The notes below the pieces were generated by a model, which ran no database searches, was not told the origin of the DNA, and saw only the letters and a program-made list of their open reading frames with translations. From positions 54,085-118,084 of the forward strand of contig NZ_AQXQ01000006.1 in NCBI RefSeq assembly GCF_000376865.1: a DNA stretch of 64,000 bases, given 5' to 3'. Position 1 is the stretch's first letter. Each line of letters starts with the position of its first letter. Made by a program: the position numbers and the translations under genes. This document shows positions 33,032 to 43,773 of this stretch, piece by piece. The stretch comes from Thioalkalivibrio sp. ALJ7 (GTDB taxonomy: Bacteria > Pseudomonadota > Gammaproteobacteria > Ectothiorhodospirales > Ectothiorhodospiraceae).

Positions 33032-34734
33032 AGCGACAGATCAGCGGCGGCCGTCTTAAGGTCGTGATTGCCGTCTTTGCCGTGGCCAGTGTGGCCCTGT
33101 TGCTGCGCGCCATCGACCTGCAGGTGCTGGAGCGCGATTTCCTGACCAAGCAGGGCGAGCAACGTCAGGTGCGCACCCTCACCGAGTCGGCCAACCGCGG
33201 CATGATTACCGACCGCTACGGTGAACCCCTGGCCATCTCGGCCCCTGTGCAGACCGCCTGGGCCAACCCGCGGGATCTGATCGGTCAGCGCGAGCGCTGG
33301 CCGGACCTGGCCGCGGCACTGGGTGTGGAGGATCGCTGGCTGGCGGAGCGGATCGAGAGCCGTGCGTCGCGCGAATTCATCTATTTGCGGCGCCACATGC
33401 TTCCAGAGCAGGCCGAGCGCGTCGCCGCACTGCGTATGCAGGGCGTCGGGTTGACCCGCGAATTTCGTCGTTACTATCCGCATGGCGAGGCCACATCGCA
33501 CGTGCTCGGCTACACCAATATCGACGACCAGGGTCAGGAAGGCGTGGAGCTGGCGTTTGATCAATGGCTGTCGGGTCAGCCGGGCGCCAAGCGCGTGCTG
33601 CGGGATCGCCATGGCCGGACCATTCGTGACGTGGCGAGCATCCGGCCCGCCCGTGATGGCAACACCCTGGCGCTGACCCTGGATCAGCGCCTGCAATATC
33701 TGGCCTACCGTGAGTTGAAAACTGCGGTCACCGAGCACAACGCCAGCGGAGGTTCCGCCGTGCTGCTGGATGCCCGCAGCGGCGAGATCCTGGCATTGGT
33801 CAATCAGCCCGGGTTTAACCCCAACAATCGCGGCGCCATCCGCTCCGACCATGCTCGCAACCGCGCGGTCACGGATACGCTGGAACCGGGTTCGGTCATG
33901 AAGCCCTTCACCGTGGCGGCAGCCCTCGATTCGGGGGCGGTGGATGTCAACGACACGCTGGAAACTGGACCCGGCACCATGCGGGTGGGGCGTCTGACCG
34001 TGCGTGACTTGCGCGACTACGGAACGATTGACCTCACCACCCTGATTGCGCGCTCCAGTAATGTGGGGGCCACCCAGCTGGCGCTGGATACCCCGCCGGA
34101 TCAGTTCTGGCAGGCCCTGCATCAGGCCGGGTTTGGTCAGCGCCCCGGCACCCACTTCCCGGGCGAGGCCGCCGGCCGTCTGCGCGACTTCCCCACCTGG
34201 CGCGAGGTTGAGCAGGCCACTCTCGGGTACGGCTACGGCCTGTCCCTGTCTCCGCTGCAGATGGCCGCGGCCTATACCGCCTTCGCCAACGATGGCCAGC
34301 GTGTGCCGGTCCGTCTGGTGCGTACCGCCGATGACCTGCGCGAACCGACACAGGTAATGACCCCGCGTACCGCGCGCCAGGTGCTGGCGATGATGGAGCA
34401 CGTGATCGGCACCGAGGGCACGGCCCGGCAGGCCGCGATCGACGGCTATCGAGTCGCGGGCAAGACCGGCACCAGCCGCAAGAGCGGCCCAGGCGGTTAT
34501 ACCGAGGATCGCTATTTCTCATCCTTTGTTGGGCTGGCTCCGGCCTCCGACCCGCGTTTTGTGATGGCGGTGGTTATCGACGAACCAGGTGCTGGCGTCT
34601 ATTACGGCGGTGCCGTCGCGGCCCCGGTGTTTCAGCGCGTTGTCAGCTCGGCCCTGCGCATGTTCAACGTGTACCCGGATGCGATGCCGGAAATCCCGAT
34701 GCGACTGGCCGCCGAACACGAGGGGGCGACATGA
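33019..34734 (+). CDS. ftsI: FtsI (PBP3), septal peptidoglycan transpeptidase
   Basis: 571 aa, class B penicillin-binding protein. An N-terminal anchor (about 13-30) is followed by the dimerisation/pedestal domain and the transpeptidase domain. Catalytic motifs are SVMK (nucleophile Ser292), SSN (346-348) and KTGT (482-485). It cross-links septal peptidoglycan with the glycosyltransferase FtsW encoded downstream. The 3' end overlaps murE by 4 nt. Confidence 0.97.
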   Translation: MGALKRQISGGRLKVVIAVFAVASVALLLRAIDLQVLERDFLTKQGEQRQVRTLTESANRGMITDRYGEPLAISAPVQTAWANPRDLIGQRERWPDLAAALGVEDRWLAERIESRASREFIYLRRHMLPEQAERVAALRMQGVGLTREFRRYYPHGEATSHVLGYTNIDDQGQEGVELAFDQWLSGQPGAKRVLRDRHGRTIRDVASIRPARDGNTLALTLDQRLQYLAYRELKTAVTEHNASGGSAVLLDARSGEILALVNQPGFNPNNRGAIRSDHARNRAVTDTLEPGSVMKPFTVAAALDSGAVDVNDTLETGPGTMRVGRLTVRDLRDYGTIDLTTLIARSSNVGATQLALDTPPDQFWQALHQAGFGQRPGTHFPGEAAGRLRDFPTWREVEQATLGYGYGLSLSPLQMAAAYTAFANDGQRVPVRLVRTADDLREPTQVMTPRTARQVLAMMEHVIGTEGTARQAAIDGYRVAGKTGTSRKSGPGGYTEDRYFSSFVGLAPASDPRFVMAVVIDEPGAGVYYGGAVAAPVFQRVVSSALRMFNVYPDAMPEIPMRLAAEHEGAT

Positions 34735-36272
34735 TGGCCGCTCGTGATACCCGAGGTGTGACCGGGCCTGTGCTGGGGGATCTGCTCCCGGTCGAGTTCC
34801 TGACTCGCGATCAAGCGGCGTTGCCAGTGGCGGATCTGGTGCAGGATAGCCGTCGGGTCGTGCCGGGCACCGTCTTCGTGGCTTTGGCAGGCACTCGTCA
34901 CCATGGCCTGGAGCACGCGGCCGATGCGGCCGCACGGGGTGCCAGCATCGTCCTGTGGGACGAGGCCGAGAGCGCCGACGTGGCGACCAATGTCCCCATG
35001 CTCCGCGTGCCGGGGCTGCGCAGCCTTTTACCGCAAATGGCGTCGGAAGTATTCGGTGCCTGGCCGCAGAAGGCACCGATCGTGGCGGTCACCGGTACCG
35101 ACGGCAAGACCTCGGTGACCCACCTGATCGCGCTCGCCCTCGAAGCCTTGGGCCGGCCGGCGGGTCTGATCGGCACGCTGGGTGTGGGCCGTCCTGGCCA
35201 CCTGGTCGATACCGGCCATACCACACCGGGTGTGATCGACCTGCATCGGCACCTTGCGGAGCTGGCTCAGGCCGGCTGCGGTGCGGTGGCGCTGGAGGCC
35301 TCGTCGCATGGCCTGGCGCAAGGGCGCCTTGCTGGCACGCCGATTACCGTCGGCGTGTTGACGCACCTGAGTTCCGATCATCTCGACTTCCATGGCAATC
35401 AGGAGGCCTATGCCGCGGCGAAGGCCCTTCTATTCGCCTGGCCCGGGCTGCAGACGGCGGTGCTCAACGCGGATGATGCCTTTGGCCGTCAGGTCGCCCA
35501 ACGCCTCCCATCCGGCGTTCAGCCAGTGACCTATAGCGCCGCTGGCGCACCGGCCGATCTGTGCGCTCAGGACGTCGAGACGAGCCCCGAGGGCCTCCGT
35601 TTTACCCTGCATGCCGGCGGCCAGGCGTACGCGGTGCGATCGCACTTGTTCGGTCTGTTTCAGGTCGGAAATCTGCTGGCCACTTTGGCCACCCTGCAGG
35701 CCTTGGGCGTGGATCGCGAGCATGCGATCACCGCGGTGACCGAATTGCCCGGTGTGCCGGGGCGGATGGAGCGGTTCCCGCAGCCGAACGGGGCACTGGC
35801 AGTGGTGGATTATGCCCATACCGCCGAGGCTCTGGAGGCCGCTCTCTGCGCGCTGCGCCCGCATACCGAGGGCCGTTTGAGTGTGGTGTTTGGCTGCGGC
35901 GGCGAGCGCGATCGAGGCAAACGGCCGGCGATGGGCGAGGTGGCTTGTCGTCAGGCCGACGTGATCTTTGTAACCGACGATAACCCCCGCGGGGAGGAGT
36001 CGGCTGAGATCCGCGCCGAGATCCTCGCGGGCTGCGCGAATCCCGCCGAATGCCACGAAATCGGTGATCGCTCCACCGCGATCGCCAGCGCCCTGGCCGA
36101 GGCGGGCGCCGGCGATGTGGTCCTGGTCGCCGGCAAGGGGCATGAGACGACGCAGGAAATTCGCGGGCAGCGCTATCCATTCAGCGACCGTGAGCAGGTG
36201 CAGGTTTGGGCAAGCCGGCACGCAAAGGAAACGCGCGGCCACGACCGCACGAATGGGGAGACGCGGCAATGA
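34731..36272 (+). CDS. murE: MurE, UDP-MurNAc-tripeptide synthetase (meso-diaminopimelate-adding)
   Basis: 513 aa, Mur ligase with three domains. The ATP P-loop is TGTDGKTSVTH and the UDP-substrate region is TTPGVIDLHRHL. The DNPRGEE motif near residue 420 specifies meso-diaminopimelate rather than lysine, as expected for a Gram-negative wall. ATG 34731 overlaps the ftsI stop, and ATGA also couples it to murF. Confidence 0.96.
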   Translation: MMAARDTRGVTGPVLGDLLPVEFLTRDQAALPVADLVQDSRRVVPGTVFVALAGTRHHGLEHAADAAARGASIVLWDEAESADVATNVPMLRVPGLRSLLPQMASEVFGAWPQKAPIVAVTGTDGKTSVTHLIALALEALGRPAGLIGTLGVGRPGHLVDTGHTTPGVIDLHRHLAELAQAGCGAVALEASSHGLAQGRLAGTPITVGVLTHLSSDHLDFHGNQEAYAAAKALLFAWPGLQTAVLNADDAFGRQVAQRLPSGVQPVTYSAAGAPADLCAQDVETSPEGLRFTLHAGGQAYAVRSHLFGLFQVGNLLATLATLQALGVDREHAITAVTELPGVPGRMERFPQPNGALAVVDYAHTAEALEAALCALRPHTEGRLSVVFGCGGERDRGKRPAMGEVACRQADVIFVTDDNPRGEESAEIRAEILAGCANPAECHEIGDRSTAIASALAEAGAGDVVLVAGKGHETTQEIRGQRYPFSDREQVQVWASRHAKETRGHDRTNGETRQ

Positions 36273-37639
36273 TCCGAATGACGAGCCAGGAACTGGCCGC
36301 GGCCGTGGGTGGGCGCCTGCAGGGCGCTGCGGACGTGGCCTTCGAGGGGGTGTTTACCGATACCCGCGAGCCACGGCCCGGTGCGCTGTTTATCGCACTG
36401 AAAGGGCCCAATTTTGACGCTCACGATCACCTCGCGGCGGATCTTCCGGCAACCGTGTTGCTGGTGGAGCGACCCCTTGATCTGCCTCACCCGCAAGTCA
36501 TCGTGGCCGATACCCGCGAGGCCCTGGGTCGGCTCGGTCGTCATTGGCGCCGCCAGAGTCGCGCGCGGGTGATCGCGCTAACCGGTTCCAACGGGAAGAC
36601 CACGACCAAGGAGATGCTGCGCTGCATCCTTGAAGGGGTGGGCTCGGTGCATGCCACGGCCGGCAACCTGAACAACGAGATTGGGGCGCCGCTGACCTTG
36701 CTGGCGATGCCGCTGGATAGCGACTACGCGGTGATTGAGCTGGGCGCGAACCACGCCGGCGAGATCGGCCGTATGGTGCGGTGGGTGGAACCCCAGGTGG
36801 CCCTGATCACCAACGCGGGCCGAGCCCACCTCGAAGGCTTTGGGAGTCTGGAGGGTGTGGCTCATGCCAAGGCCGAGATCTATTCCGGTCTGCCGGCGCA
36901 GGGCGGCACCGCGGTCATCAATCTGGATGACCCTTTCTCCGACTACTGGTTGTCGCTGAACGAACACCATCACTGCCAGCGCTTCTCGCTGGAAGGTGGC
37001 GGCGAGGTTGAGGGCATGTGGCAAGCCCCGGACCGGCTGCGACTGGCCATTCTTGGGGCAGGGCGTGACCTGCGTCTGGCGGGGCCGGGCCGTCACCTCG
37101 CCGCCAATGCGGTTGCGGCCGCAGCGGCTGCCAACGCCGTGGGCATCGGCATTGATCGCATTGTCGAGGGTCTGTCTCGTTGGCAGCCGGTACGGGGCCG
37201 CCTGCAGGAGTTGTGGCATGTCACCGGCGCCCGTGTCTGGGACGACAGCTACAACGCCAACCCCGATTCACTGCGTGCGGGGTTGGAAGTCCTGGCCGCG
37301 ATGCCTGGGCGCCGCATTCTGGTATTGGGCGCGATGGGCGAGTTGGGAGCAGGCGCGGCCGAACTGCACGCCGAGACCGGAGAATTGGCGCGGGCGATGG
37401 GTATCGAGCATTGCCTGGCCCTGGGCGCGGCCGCGCGACCCACCGCCGAGGCCTTCGGCTCTGGCGGCGAGTGGTTCGACGATCACGCGGCGCTGGCCGC
37501 TCGACTCGCGCCACTGCTGGATGCCAGGGCCACGGTTCTGGTGAAAGGTTCGCGCAGTCAGCACATGGAGCGGATTATCGAGGGGTTGGATCTGGCCTCG
37601 TCAGCGCCGGAGGTGGCCGATGCTGTACGCGCTGACTGA
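36269..37639 (+). CDS. murF: MurF, UDP-MurNAc-pentapeptide synthetase
   Basis: 456 aa. It adds D-Ala-D-Ala to the UDP-MurNAc tripeptide in the cytosol. The P-loop is [54 protein letters not shown] and LGAMGELG are MurF-type motifs. ATG 36269 is preceded by GGGGAG at 36255-36260 and overlaps the murE stop. The upstream open frame is not part of the gene. The 3' end overlaps mraY by 20 nt. Confidence 0.96.
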   Translation: MIRMTSQELAAAVGGRLQGAADVAFEGVFTDTREPRPGALFIALKGPNFDAHDHLAADLPATVLLVERPLDLPHPQVIVADTREALGRLGRHWRRQSRARVIALTGSNGKTTTKEMLRCILEGVGSVHATAGNLNNEIGAPLTLLAMPLDSDYAVIELGANHAGEIGRMVRWVEPQVALITNAGRAHLEGFGSLEGVAHAKAEIYSGLPAQGGTAVINLDDPFSDYWLSLNEHHHCQRFSLEGGGEVEGMWQAPDRLRLAILGAGRDLRLAGPGRHLAANAVAAAAAANAVGIGIDRIVEGLSRWQPVRGRLQELWHVTGARVWDDSYNANPDSLRAGLEVLAAMPGRRILVLGAMGELGAGAAELHAETGELARAMGIEHCLALGAAARPTAEAFGSGGEWFDDHAALAARLAPLLDARATVLVKGSRSQHMERIIEGLDLASSAPEVADAVRAD

Positions 37640-38702
37640 ATATCTGAGCCAGTTTTACTCCGGCTTCACCGTCTTTCAGTACCTGACCGTCCGCGCCATC
37701 CTCGGCGTGGTGACGGCGCTGGCGATCGCACTGTTGATCGGTCCGGCGATGATCCGCCGACTGACGGTCGGCAATATCGGCCAGCAGATTCGTGACGATG
37801 GTCCTGAATCGCACCTCACCAAGGCCGGCACGCCGACCATGGGCGGCGCCCTGATCCTGGTTGCAGTTGCGGTTGCGACCCTGATGTGGAGCGACCTGAC
37901 CAACCGCTTTGTGTGGCTTGTGTTGCTGACCACCCTTGCCTTCGGTGCGGTCGGGGGCTGGGATGACTACCTGAAGCTGCGCTACGGCAACAGCAAGGGA
38001 CTGTCGGCGCGCGCCAAGCTCCTGTGGCAGACGTTGTTCGCGCTGATTGCCGCCGGGGTGATCATGTACACCGCCCAGAGCCCGGTGGAGACGACCTTCT
38101 ATCTCCCGGTGTTCAAGGACATCCAGTTCAGTCTGGGGTGGTTGTTCATCCCGTTGGTGTGGCTGGTGGTCGTTGGATCCTCGAATGCCGTGAACCTGAC
38201 CGACGGCCTTGACGGCCTGGCCATCATGCCCGCGGTTCTGGTCGCGGGCGCGCTGGGCGTGTTCGCCTACGCCGCCGGTCATGCCGTCTTTGCCGACTAC
38301 CTCGGTATCCCGGCCGTACCCGGCGTGGGCGAGGTGGTGATCTTCACCGCTGCCCTGGTCGGGGCCGGCCTCGGATTCCTCTGGTTCAATACCTACCCGG
38401 CGCAGGTCTTCATGGGCGATGTCGGGGCCCTCGCCCTGGGGGCGGCCCTGGGCATGCTGGCCATCCTTACGCGCCAGGAGATTGTGCTGTTGATCATGGG
38501 CGGCATCTTCGTCCTGGAGACCCTCTCGGTCATGATCCAGGTCGCGTCGTTCAAGTTGACCGGGCGTCGGATCTTCCGCATGGCCCCTTTGCACCACCAC
38601 TTCGAACTCAAAGGTTGGCCGGAGCCGCGCGTGATTGTGCGGTTCTGGATCCTGACCGTGGTGTTCGTACTGATCGGTCTTGCGACCCTGAAGGTGCGCT
38701 GA
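37620..38702 (+). CDS. mraY: MraY, phospho-MurNAc-pentapeptide translocase
   Basis: 360 aa, polytopic inner-membrane protein (about ten helices). It transfers phospho-MurNAc-pentapeptide to undecaprenyl phosphate, forming lipid I. Signature segments are [16 protein letters not shown] (catalytic Asp pair), [14 protein letters not shown] (Mg-binding Asp) and APLHHHFEL. The start sits inside murF with GGAGGTG just upstream at about 37609-37615. Confidence 0.97.
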   Translation: MLYALTEYLSQFYSGFTVFQYLTVRAILGVVTALAIALLIGPAMIRRLTVGNIGQQIRDDGPESHLTKAGTPTMGGALILVAVAVATLMWSDLTNRFVWLVLLTTLAFGAVGGWDDYLKLRYGNSKGLSARAKLLWQTLFALIAAGVIMYTAQSPVETTFYLPVFKDIQFSLGWLFIPLVWLVVVGSSNAVNLTDGLDGLAIMPAVLVAGALGVFAYAAGHAVFADYLGIPAVPGVGEVVIFTAALVGAGLGFLWFNTYPAQVFMGDVGALALGAALGMLAILTRQEIVLLIMGGIFVLETLSVMIQVASFKLTGRRIFRMAPLHHHFELKGWPEPRVIVRFWILTVVFVLIGLATLKVR

Positions 38703-38706
38703 TCCC

Positions 38707-40056
38707 ATGACGCAAGCCAACAACGACAACCTGATCGTGGGCCTGGGGGCGACTGGACAGTCGGTCGCCCGTTACCTGAGAGCGCAAGGTGAGTCGTTTG
38801 CGGTTACCGATACCCGCGCGGCCCCGGCGGCGCTGGAGTCGGGCGCCGCCGCCCGTTGGTTGCAAGACGCCTGGACGGGTCCGCTGGATCAGGTGGATAC
38901 CACCGGTTTTCAGCGCATCATCGTCTCGCCGGGTGTAGCGCTGGGGCATCCTGTGTTGCAACGGGCCCGTGCCGCCGGTGCCGAGCTGACGGGCGACATT
39001 GACCTGTTTGCCGATGCCGCCGCCGCACCCGTCATCGCGATCACCGGCTCCAATGGCAAGAGCACGGTCACCGCGCTGGTGGCCGAGCTGCTGCAGGCCG
39101 CTGGCTGGAACATCACGGTGGGTGGGAATTTTGGGACCCCGGCGCTGGATCTGCTGGCGCCTACCCCGCAGCTCTATGTGCTGGAGCTGTCGAGTTTTCA
39201 GCTCGAGCGCAGCGAACGTCTGGCCCCGGCGGCGGCCGCGATCCTGAATATCTCCCCCGATCATCTGGACCGGTACGCGGACCTGAATGCCTACGTACAA
39301 GCGAAGGCCCGTATCCTGGATCGCGCCGAACGCGGGGTGTTGAACCGCGACGACGCCTGGCTGCGTGAACTCCCCTTGCCAGCCGGCCTGCAGGTGATCT
39401 CCTTTGGCCTGGATGCCCCCCATGCCGGCTCCGATTTCGGTGTGCGTGCCGCCACCGAAGGCGGTCCCGATCTCGTGCGGGGGGATGAGACATTGCTCGC
39501 GACCGACCGTCTGCGTCTGCGTGGCCAGCACAACTGGGCCAACGCCCTTGCCGCCCTGGCCCTGGCATGGCCCTGGCTGGAGTCGGGCCGTTCCCGGGCC
39601 GAGGCGCTGGCGGCCCTGGCTGACTTTGCCGGGCTCCCGCATCGCTCGCAGTGGATCGCGGAGGTTGGCGGCGTCGAATACATCAATGACTCCAAGGGCA
39701 CCAATGTGGGTGCCACCCTGGCCGCGCTGCGGGGTACGCCTGGACCGCTGGTGCTGATCGCGGGTGGCCAGGGCAAGGGCCAGGATTTTGCGCCGCTGGC
39801 GGACTACATCCCGGGCAAGGTCCGCGGGGTGGTCCTGCTGGGTGAGGATGCGCCGGCCATCGCCCGCGCTCTGGCGTCCGTCGTGCCGGTGCAGCGTGTG
39901 GATGATATGGATGCGGCGGTTGCCCAGGCGGCGGCCTGGGCGGAGCCGGGCGATACCGTTCTGTTGTCGCCCGGTTGCGCCAGTCTCGACATGTACGTGG
40001 ATTACCAGGCGCGCGGCGATGACTTCGCGCGCGCCGTTCGGGGGCTGGCGGCATGA
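38707..40056 (+). CDS. murD: MurD, UDP-MurNAc-L-alanine:D-glutamate ligase
   Basis: 449 aa. The N-terminal UDP-binding segment IVGLGATGQSVARYL, P-loop TGSNGKSTVTALV, LELSSFQLER, NISPDHLDRY and the C-terminal GGQGKGQDF/SPGCAS motifs are all typical. The gene follows mraY after a 4-nt gap with AAGGTG upstream, and overlaps ftsW by 4 nt. Confidence 0.96.
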   Translation: MTQANNDNLIVGLGATGQSVARYLRAQGESFAVTDTRAAPAALESGAAARWLQDAWTGPLDQVDTTGFQRIIVSPGVALGHPVLQRARAAGAELTGDIDLFADAAAAPVIAITGSNGKSTVTALVAELLQAAGWNITVGGNFGTPALDLLAPTPQLYVLELSSFQLERSERLAPAAAAILNISPDHLDRYADLNAYVQAKARILDRAERGVLNRDDAWLRELPLPAGLQVISFGLDAPHAGSDFGVRAATEGGPDLVRGDETLLATDRLRLRGQHNWANALAALALAWPWLESGRSRAEALAALADFAGLPHRSQWIAEVGGVEYINDSKGTNVGATLAALRGTPGPLVLIAGGQGKGQDFAPLADYIPGKVRGVVLLGEDAPAIARALASVVPVQRVDDMDAAVAQAAAWAEPGDTVLLSPGCASLDMYVDYQARGDDFARAVRGLAA

Positions 40057-41258
40057 GCGTCTCCAGCGCCAATATCGGACTCCCGGAGCGCGGTCTGGTC
40101 GCCGGCATGCGCGACCATGTGGACCTGCCGTTGCTCGCCGTGACCGCCATCCTGTTAGGAATTGGCCTGGTGATGGTGGCTTCCGCCTCCATGGGCCTGG
40201 GCGAACGCTATTTCGGCAATACCTGGCATTTCTTTCAACGCCAGGTGATCTTCGCCGCGATTGGGCTCGTGGTAGCGACCTTCCTTTGGACGGTCCCACT
40301 GGCTCGCTGGGAACGCGCCGGGCCCTGGCTTCTGATCCTCGTGATGGCGCTCCTGATCGCGGTGCTGATTCCGGGTGTCGGCCGTACCGTCAATGGCGCT
40401 ACACGCTGGATTCCCCTGGGGGTCTTCAACCTCCAGGTCGCCGAGATGGTGAAGCTGCTGGTGGTGATGTACCTGGCGGGTTATATCGTGCGCCATTACT
40501 CGACGTTGCGGCTCCATTTCCTGGGCTTTATCCGCCCCCTGATCGTGCTCGGGGTGGGGACCATCCTGCTCCTGCTGCAACCCGACTTCGGCGGGGCTGC
40601 GATCATGTTGGCCATCGGTATGGGCATGCTGTTCCTCGCCGGTGCCAAGCTATGGCAGTTCATGGCGCTGGGGGCGACCATCGCCATTGGCATGGCGGTT
40701 GTGGCGGTGGCGGCCCCGTACCGGGTTGCGCGCCTGACTGCCTTTCTAGATCCGTGGCAGGACCCCTTCGCGACCGGCTTTCAGCTGACGCAGTCGCTGA
40801 TTGCGATCGGTTCCGGTGGCTGGTTTGGCGCCGGACTTGGGAACAGCGTGCAGAAGCTCTTCTACCTGCCCGAGGCCCACAACGATTTCCTGTTTGCGGT
40901 GTTTGCCGAGGAGTTCGGTTTTGTCGGGGTCGTGGCCCTGATCGCTTTGTTTGGGGTGTTGGTGTGGCGCTGTATCCGGATCGGCCTCGCCGCCGAGCGC
41001 GCGGGCCATGCCTTTGGTTCGCACCTGGCCTTCGGCGTTGCGATCTGGATGGGATTACAGGCCTTCCTGAACCTCGCGGTGAACATGGGGCTGCTGCCGA
41101 CCAAGGGTCTGACCCTGCCGTTTCTCAGCTATGGCGGGAGCTCTCTGATCGTTTCGCTGGCCGCCATCGGGTTGGTGATGAGGGTCTATCGCGAGGCGCA
41201 GGTGCCGGCTCCCCGTGCGGCACCGCCGGCACGTCGTCGGCGCGGGGGTGCCGCATGA
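40053..41258 (+). CDS. ftsW: FtsW, septal lipid II glycosyltransferase (SEDS family)
   Basis: 401 aa with about ten membrane helices. SEDS signatures are NGATRWIPLG, LLLLQPDFGGAAIML (catalytic Asp in the QPDFG loop), FAEEFGFVG and LPFLSYGGSSL. It polymerises glycan at the septum with FtsI. The C-terminus is a basic Ala/Pro/Arg tail. ATGA overlaps exist at both ends, with murD and murG. Confidence 0.96.
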   Translation: MSVSSANIGLPERGLVAGMRDHVDLPLLAVTAILLGIGLVMVASASMGLGERYFGNTWHFFQRQVIFAAIGLVVATFLWTVPLARWERAGPWLLILVMALLIAVLIPGVGRTVNGATRWIPLGVFNLQVAEMVKLLVVMYLAGYIVRHYSTLRLHFLGFIRPLIVLGVGTILLLLQPDFGGAAIMLAIGMGMLFLAGAKLWQFMALGATIAIGMAVVAVAAPYRVARLTAFLDPWQDPFATGFQLTQSLIAIGSGGWFGAGLGNSVQKLFYLPEAHNDFLFAVFAEEFGFVGVVALIALFGVLVWRCIRIGLAAERAGHAFGSHLAFGVAIWMGLQAFLNLAVNMGLLPTKGLTLPFLSYGGSSLIVSLAAIGLVMRVYREAQVPAPRAAPPARRRRGGAA

Positions 41259-42349
41259 GGGCCCCACGCATCCTGATCATGGCCGGCGGCACCGGCGGAC
41301 ACGTGTTCCCCGGCCTGGCGGTGGCCGAACAGCTGCGCGAGCGGGGCGCCGAGGTGCGCTGGCTGGGCACCGCTCGCGGGGTCGAGTCCCGCCTGGTGCC
41401 GGAGTCCGGTATCGAGCTGCATACGCTGCCGATTGCCGGCGTGCGGGGCAAGGGCCTGATGGGCTTGGCGCTTGCCCCCTGGCGGCTGGGCATCTCGCTG
41501 TGGGCGGCCTTGGGTCTGATGACCCGGCTGCGCCCTGATGCCGTGATGGGTTTCGGTGGATTCGCCGCCGGTCCTGGCGGCTTGATGGCCGCTGCCTTGG
41601 GGCGCCCGCTGGCGATCCATGAACAGAACGCCGTGGCGGGAATGACCAATCGCTGGTTGGCCAAGGTTGCGGATCGCGTGTACGCAGGATTTGAAAACAG
41701 TTTCCCCGAGCGGGTCGCCGTGACCGTTGTAGGGAACCCGGTCCGCGCGCGGATCAGTGCGTTGCCCGCGCCCGAGGGTCGTTATGACGAGCGCTCAGGA
41801 GCCCTGAATATCCTGGTCCTGGGTGGCAGCCTGGGGGCGCGTTCGCTGAATCGCACGCTACCGGCGGGGCTCGCGCGCGTGGCCGCGGAACAGCCCTTGA
41901 ATATCCGCCATCAGGCGGGCGAGCGCACCTTCGATGAGGCCCAAGCCGCCTATGCCGAGGCCCACCTGGAAGCAGACGTCAGCGCGTTCATCGACGACAT
42001 GGCCGCCGCTTACGCCTGGGCCGATCTGGTGATCTGCCGCGCCGGGGCATTGACCGTCGCGGAGATCGCGGCGGCGGGCCTCCCGGCGGTCTTCGTCCCG
42101 TACCCGCATGCAGTCGATGACCATCAGACCGCCAATGCCGAAGCCCTGGTCCAGGCCGGCGCTGCTTGGCGTATCGCGGATGCTGACCTGAGCGCGGATC
42201 GGGTGTATGGCCTGCTGGCACCACTGGACCGCGAGACCTTGCGCGGCCGCGCGGTGCGGGCGCGCGAACAGGCCTGTCCGGATACCGCGCGGCGGCTGGC
42301 GGATGCCTGTATGGAGATGGCGGGCGCCCGCCGGGAGAAATCGTCATGA
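41255..42349 (+). CDS. murG: MurG, lipid II synthase (GlcNAc transferase)
   Basis: 364 aa, GT-B fold. It transfers GlcNAc from UDP-GlcNAc to lipid I at the inner face of the membrane. The Gly-rich loops are [14 protein letters not shown] (residues 9-22) and [21 protein letters not shown] and the donor-site [31 protein letters not shown], quoted in part as [15 protein letters not shown], are conserved. ATG 41255 overlaps the ftsW stop. The frame stays open far upstream through ftsW and murD, but that is a GC-driven shadow. Confidence 0.96.
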   Translation: MRAPRILIMAGGTGGHVFPGLAVAEQLRERGAEVRWLGTARGVESRLVPESGIELHTLPIAGVRGKGLMGLALAPWRLGISLWAALGLMTRLRPDAVMGFGGFAAGPGGLMAAALGRPLAIHEQNAVAGMTNRWLAKVADRVYAGFENSFPERVAVTVVGNPVRARISALPAPEGRYDERSGALNILVLGGSLGARSLNRTLPAGLARVAAEQPLNIRHQAGERTFDEAQAAYAEAHLEADVSAFIDDMAAAYAWADLVICRAGALTVAEIAAAGLPAVFVPYPHAVDDHQTANAEALVQAGAAWRIADADLSADRVYGLLAPLDRETLRGRAVRAREQACPDTARRLADACMEMAGARREKSS

Positions 42350-43773
42350 ACGCGGCCCGTTTGCCCCGTCACGCGATGCGCCGCATCCGTCGAATCCACT
42401 GTGTGGGGATCGGCGGTTCCGGCATGAGCGGGATTGCCGAAGTGCTGCATCAATTGGGTTACCAGGTCTCGGGCTCGGACCTGGGTCAGTCACCCATGGT
42501 TGAACGCCTGAAGGGCATGGGCATCCCGGTGGTTGCGGCCCATACCGAGGACAACGTGGTCGAGGCCGACGTGCTGGTGGTTTCCAGCGCGATCAATCCG
42601 ACCAACCCCGAGGTCCAGGAGGCGCGCCGCCGCGGCATTCCGATCGTGCGCCGTGCCGAGATGCTGGCCGAGCTGATGCGTTTTCGTTATGGCATCGCGG
42701 TCGCCGGTACCCACGGCAAGACCACGACCACCAGTCTGACCGCCAGCGTGTTGGCGGAGGCGGGGATGGACCCGACGTTCGTGATCGGGGGCCGCCTGAA
42801 CAGTACGGCCAGCCACTCGAACCTGGGTGCCGGGGATTATCTGGTGGCCGAGGCCGACGAGAGCGATGCCTCCTTCCTGCACCTGCAGCCGATGGTCAGC
42901 GTGGTCACCAATATCGACGCGGACCACCTCGGGACCTACGGCAACGATTTTCAGCAACTGCGGGCTACGTTCCTCGAGTTCCTGCACCACCTGCCGTTCT
43001 ACGGCCTCGCCGTGCTGTGTTTGGACGACCCACAGGTTCGGGCGCTCGCGCCGGAACTGGAGCGCCCGCGTCTGACCTACGGCATCGATGAGCCCGCCGA
43101 CGTCCGTGCCCACAACCTGCGTCAGGAAGGGGTGCGGATGCACTTCGACCTGAAGCTCCCGGGACAGGCCCCGTTCCCGGTGACCCTGAACCTTCCGGGC
43201 CGCCACAACGTGCTGAATGCCCTGGCGGCGGCCGCCGTCGCACATGAGCTGGAAGTGGGGCCGGCCGCAATCCAGGCCGCCTTCAAGCGATTCCAGGGCA
43301 TCGGGCGGCGCTTCCAGGTGCAGGCCTGGAATGCGGCCAGCGGTCCGGTGACCCTGGTCGATGATTACGGCCACCACCCGCGCGAGATCTCCGCGACTCA
43401 GGCCGCCGCACGTGATGCCTGGCCTGGCCGCCGCCGGATCACCATCTTCCAGCCGCATCGTTATACCCGTACGCGGGATCTGTTCGAGGACTTCGTCGAG
43501 GCCTTGTCGGAGACTGATGTGTTGATTCTGTTGGAGGTCTATGCCGCCGGGGAAGATCCGATTGCGAGTGCCGATGGCCGCAGCCTGGCGCGCGCGATTC
43601 GCCTGCGCGGACAGGTGGAGCCCGTCTTTGTCGAGCATGCCGAGGACGTCGTCGGTGTGATCCGGGGGATGCTGCGCCCCGATGATGTCGTGATCGCGCA
43701 GGGGGCAGGCGACATCGGCCGCCTCGCTGGGCTGTTGCCGCAGGAACTGCGCGACACCGAGGGGGGGGCATGA
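42346..43773 (+). CDS. murC: MurC, UDP-MurNAc:L-alanine ligase
   Basis: 475 aa. The N-terminal UDP-MurNAc-binding segment [19 protein letters not shown]-loop [46 protein letters not shown] and FQPHRYTRT are diagnostic for MurC. It adds the first residue, L-Ala, of the stem peptide. Four-base overlaps link it to murG and murB. Confidence 0.97.
   Translation: MNAARLPRHAMRRIRRIHCVGIGGSGMSGIAEVLHQLGYQVSGSDLGQSPMVERLKGMGIPVVAAHTEDNVVEADVLVVSSAINPTNPEVQEARRRGIPIVRRAEMLAELMRFRYGIAVAGTHGKTTTTSLTASVLAEAGMDPTFVIGGRLNSTASHSNLGAGDYLVAEADESDASFLHLQPMVSVVTNIDADHLGTYGNDFQQLRATFLEFLHHLPFYGLAVLCLDDPQVRALAPELERPRLTYGIDEPADVRAHNLRQEGVRMHFDLKLPGQAPFPVTLNLPGRHNVLNALAAAAVAHELEVGPAAIQAAFKRFQGIGRRFQVQAWNAASGPVTLVDDYGHHPREISATQAAARDAWPGRRRITIFQPHRYTRTRDLFEDFVEALSETDVLILLEVYAAGEDPIASADGRSLARAIRLRGQVEPVFVEHAEDVVGVIRGMLRPDDVVIAQGAGDIGRLAGLLPQELRDTEGGA

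Noticed and set aside
39764..41254. Upstream extension of the murG frame through murD and ftsW
   Set aside because: MurG starts at ATG 41255 with its Gly-rich loop; the extension overlaps two intact genes and has no domain.
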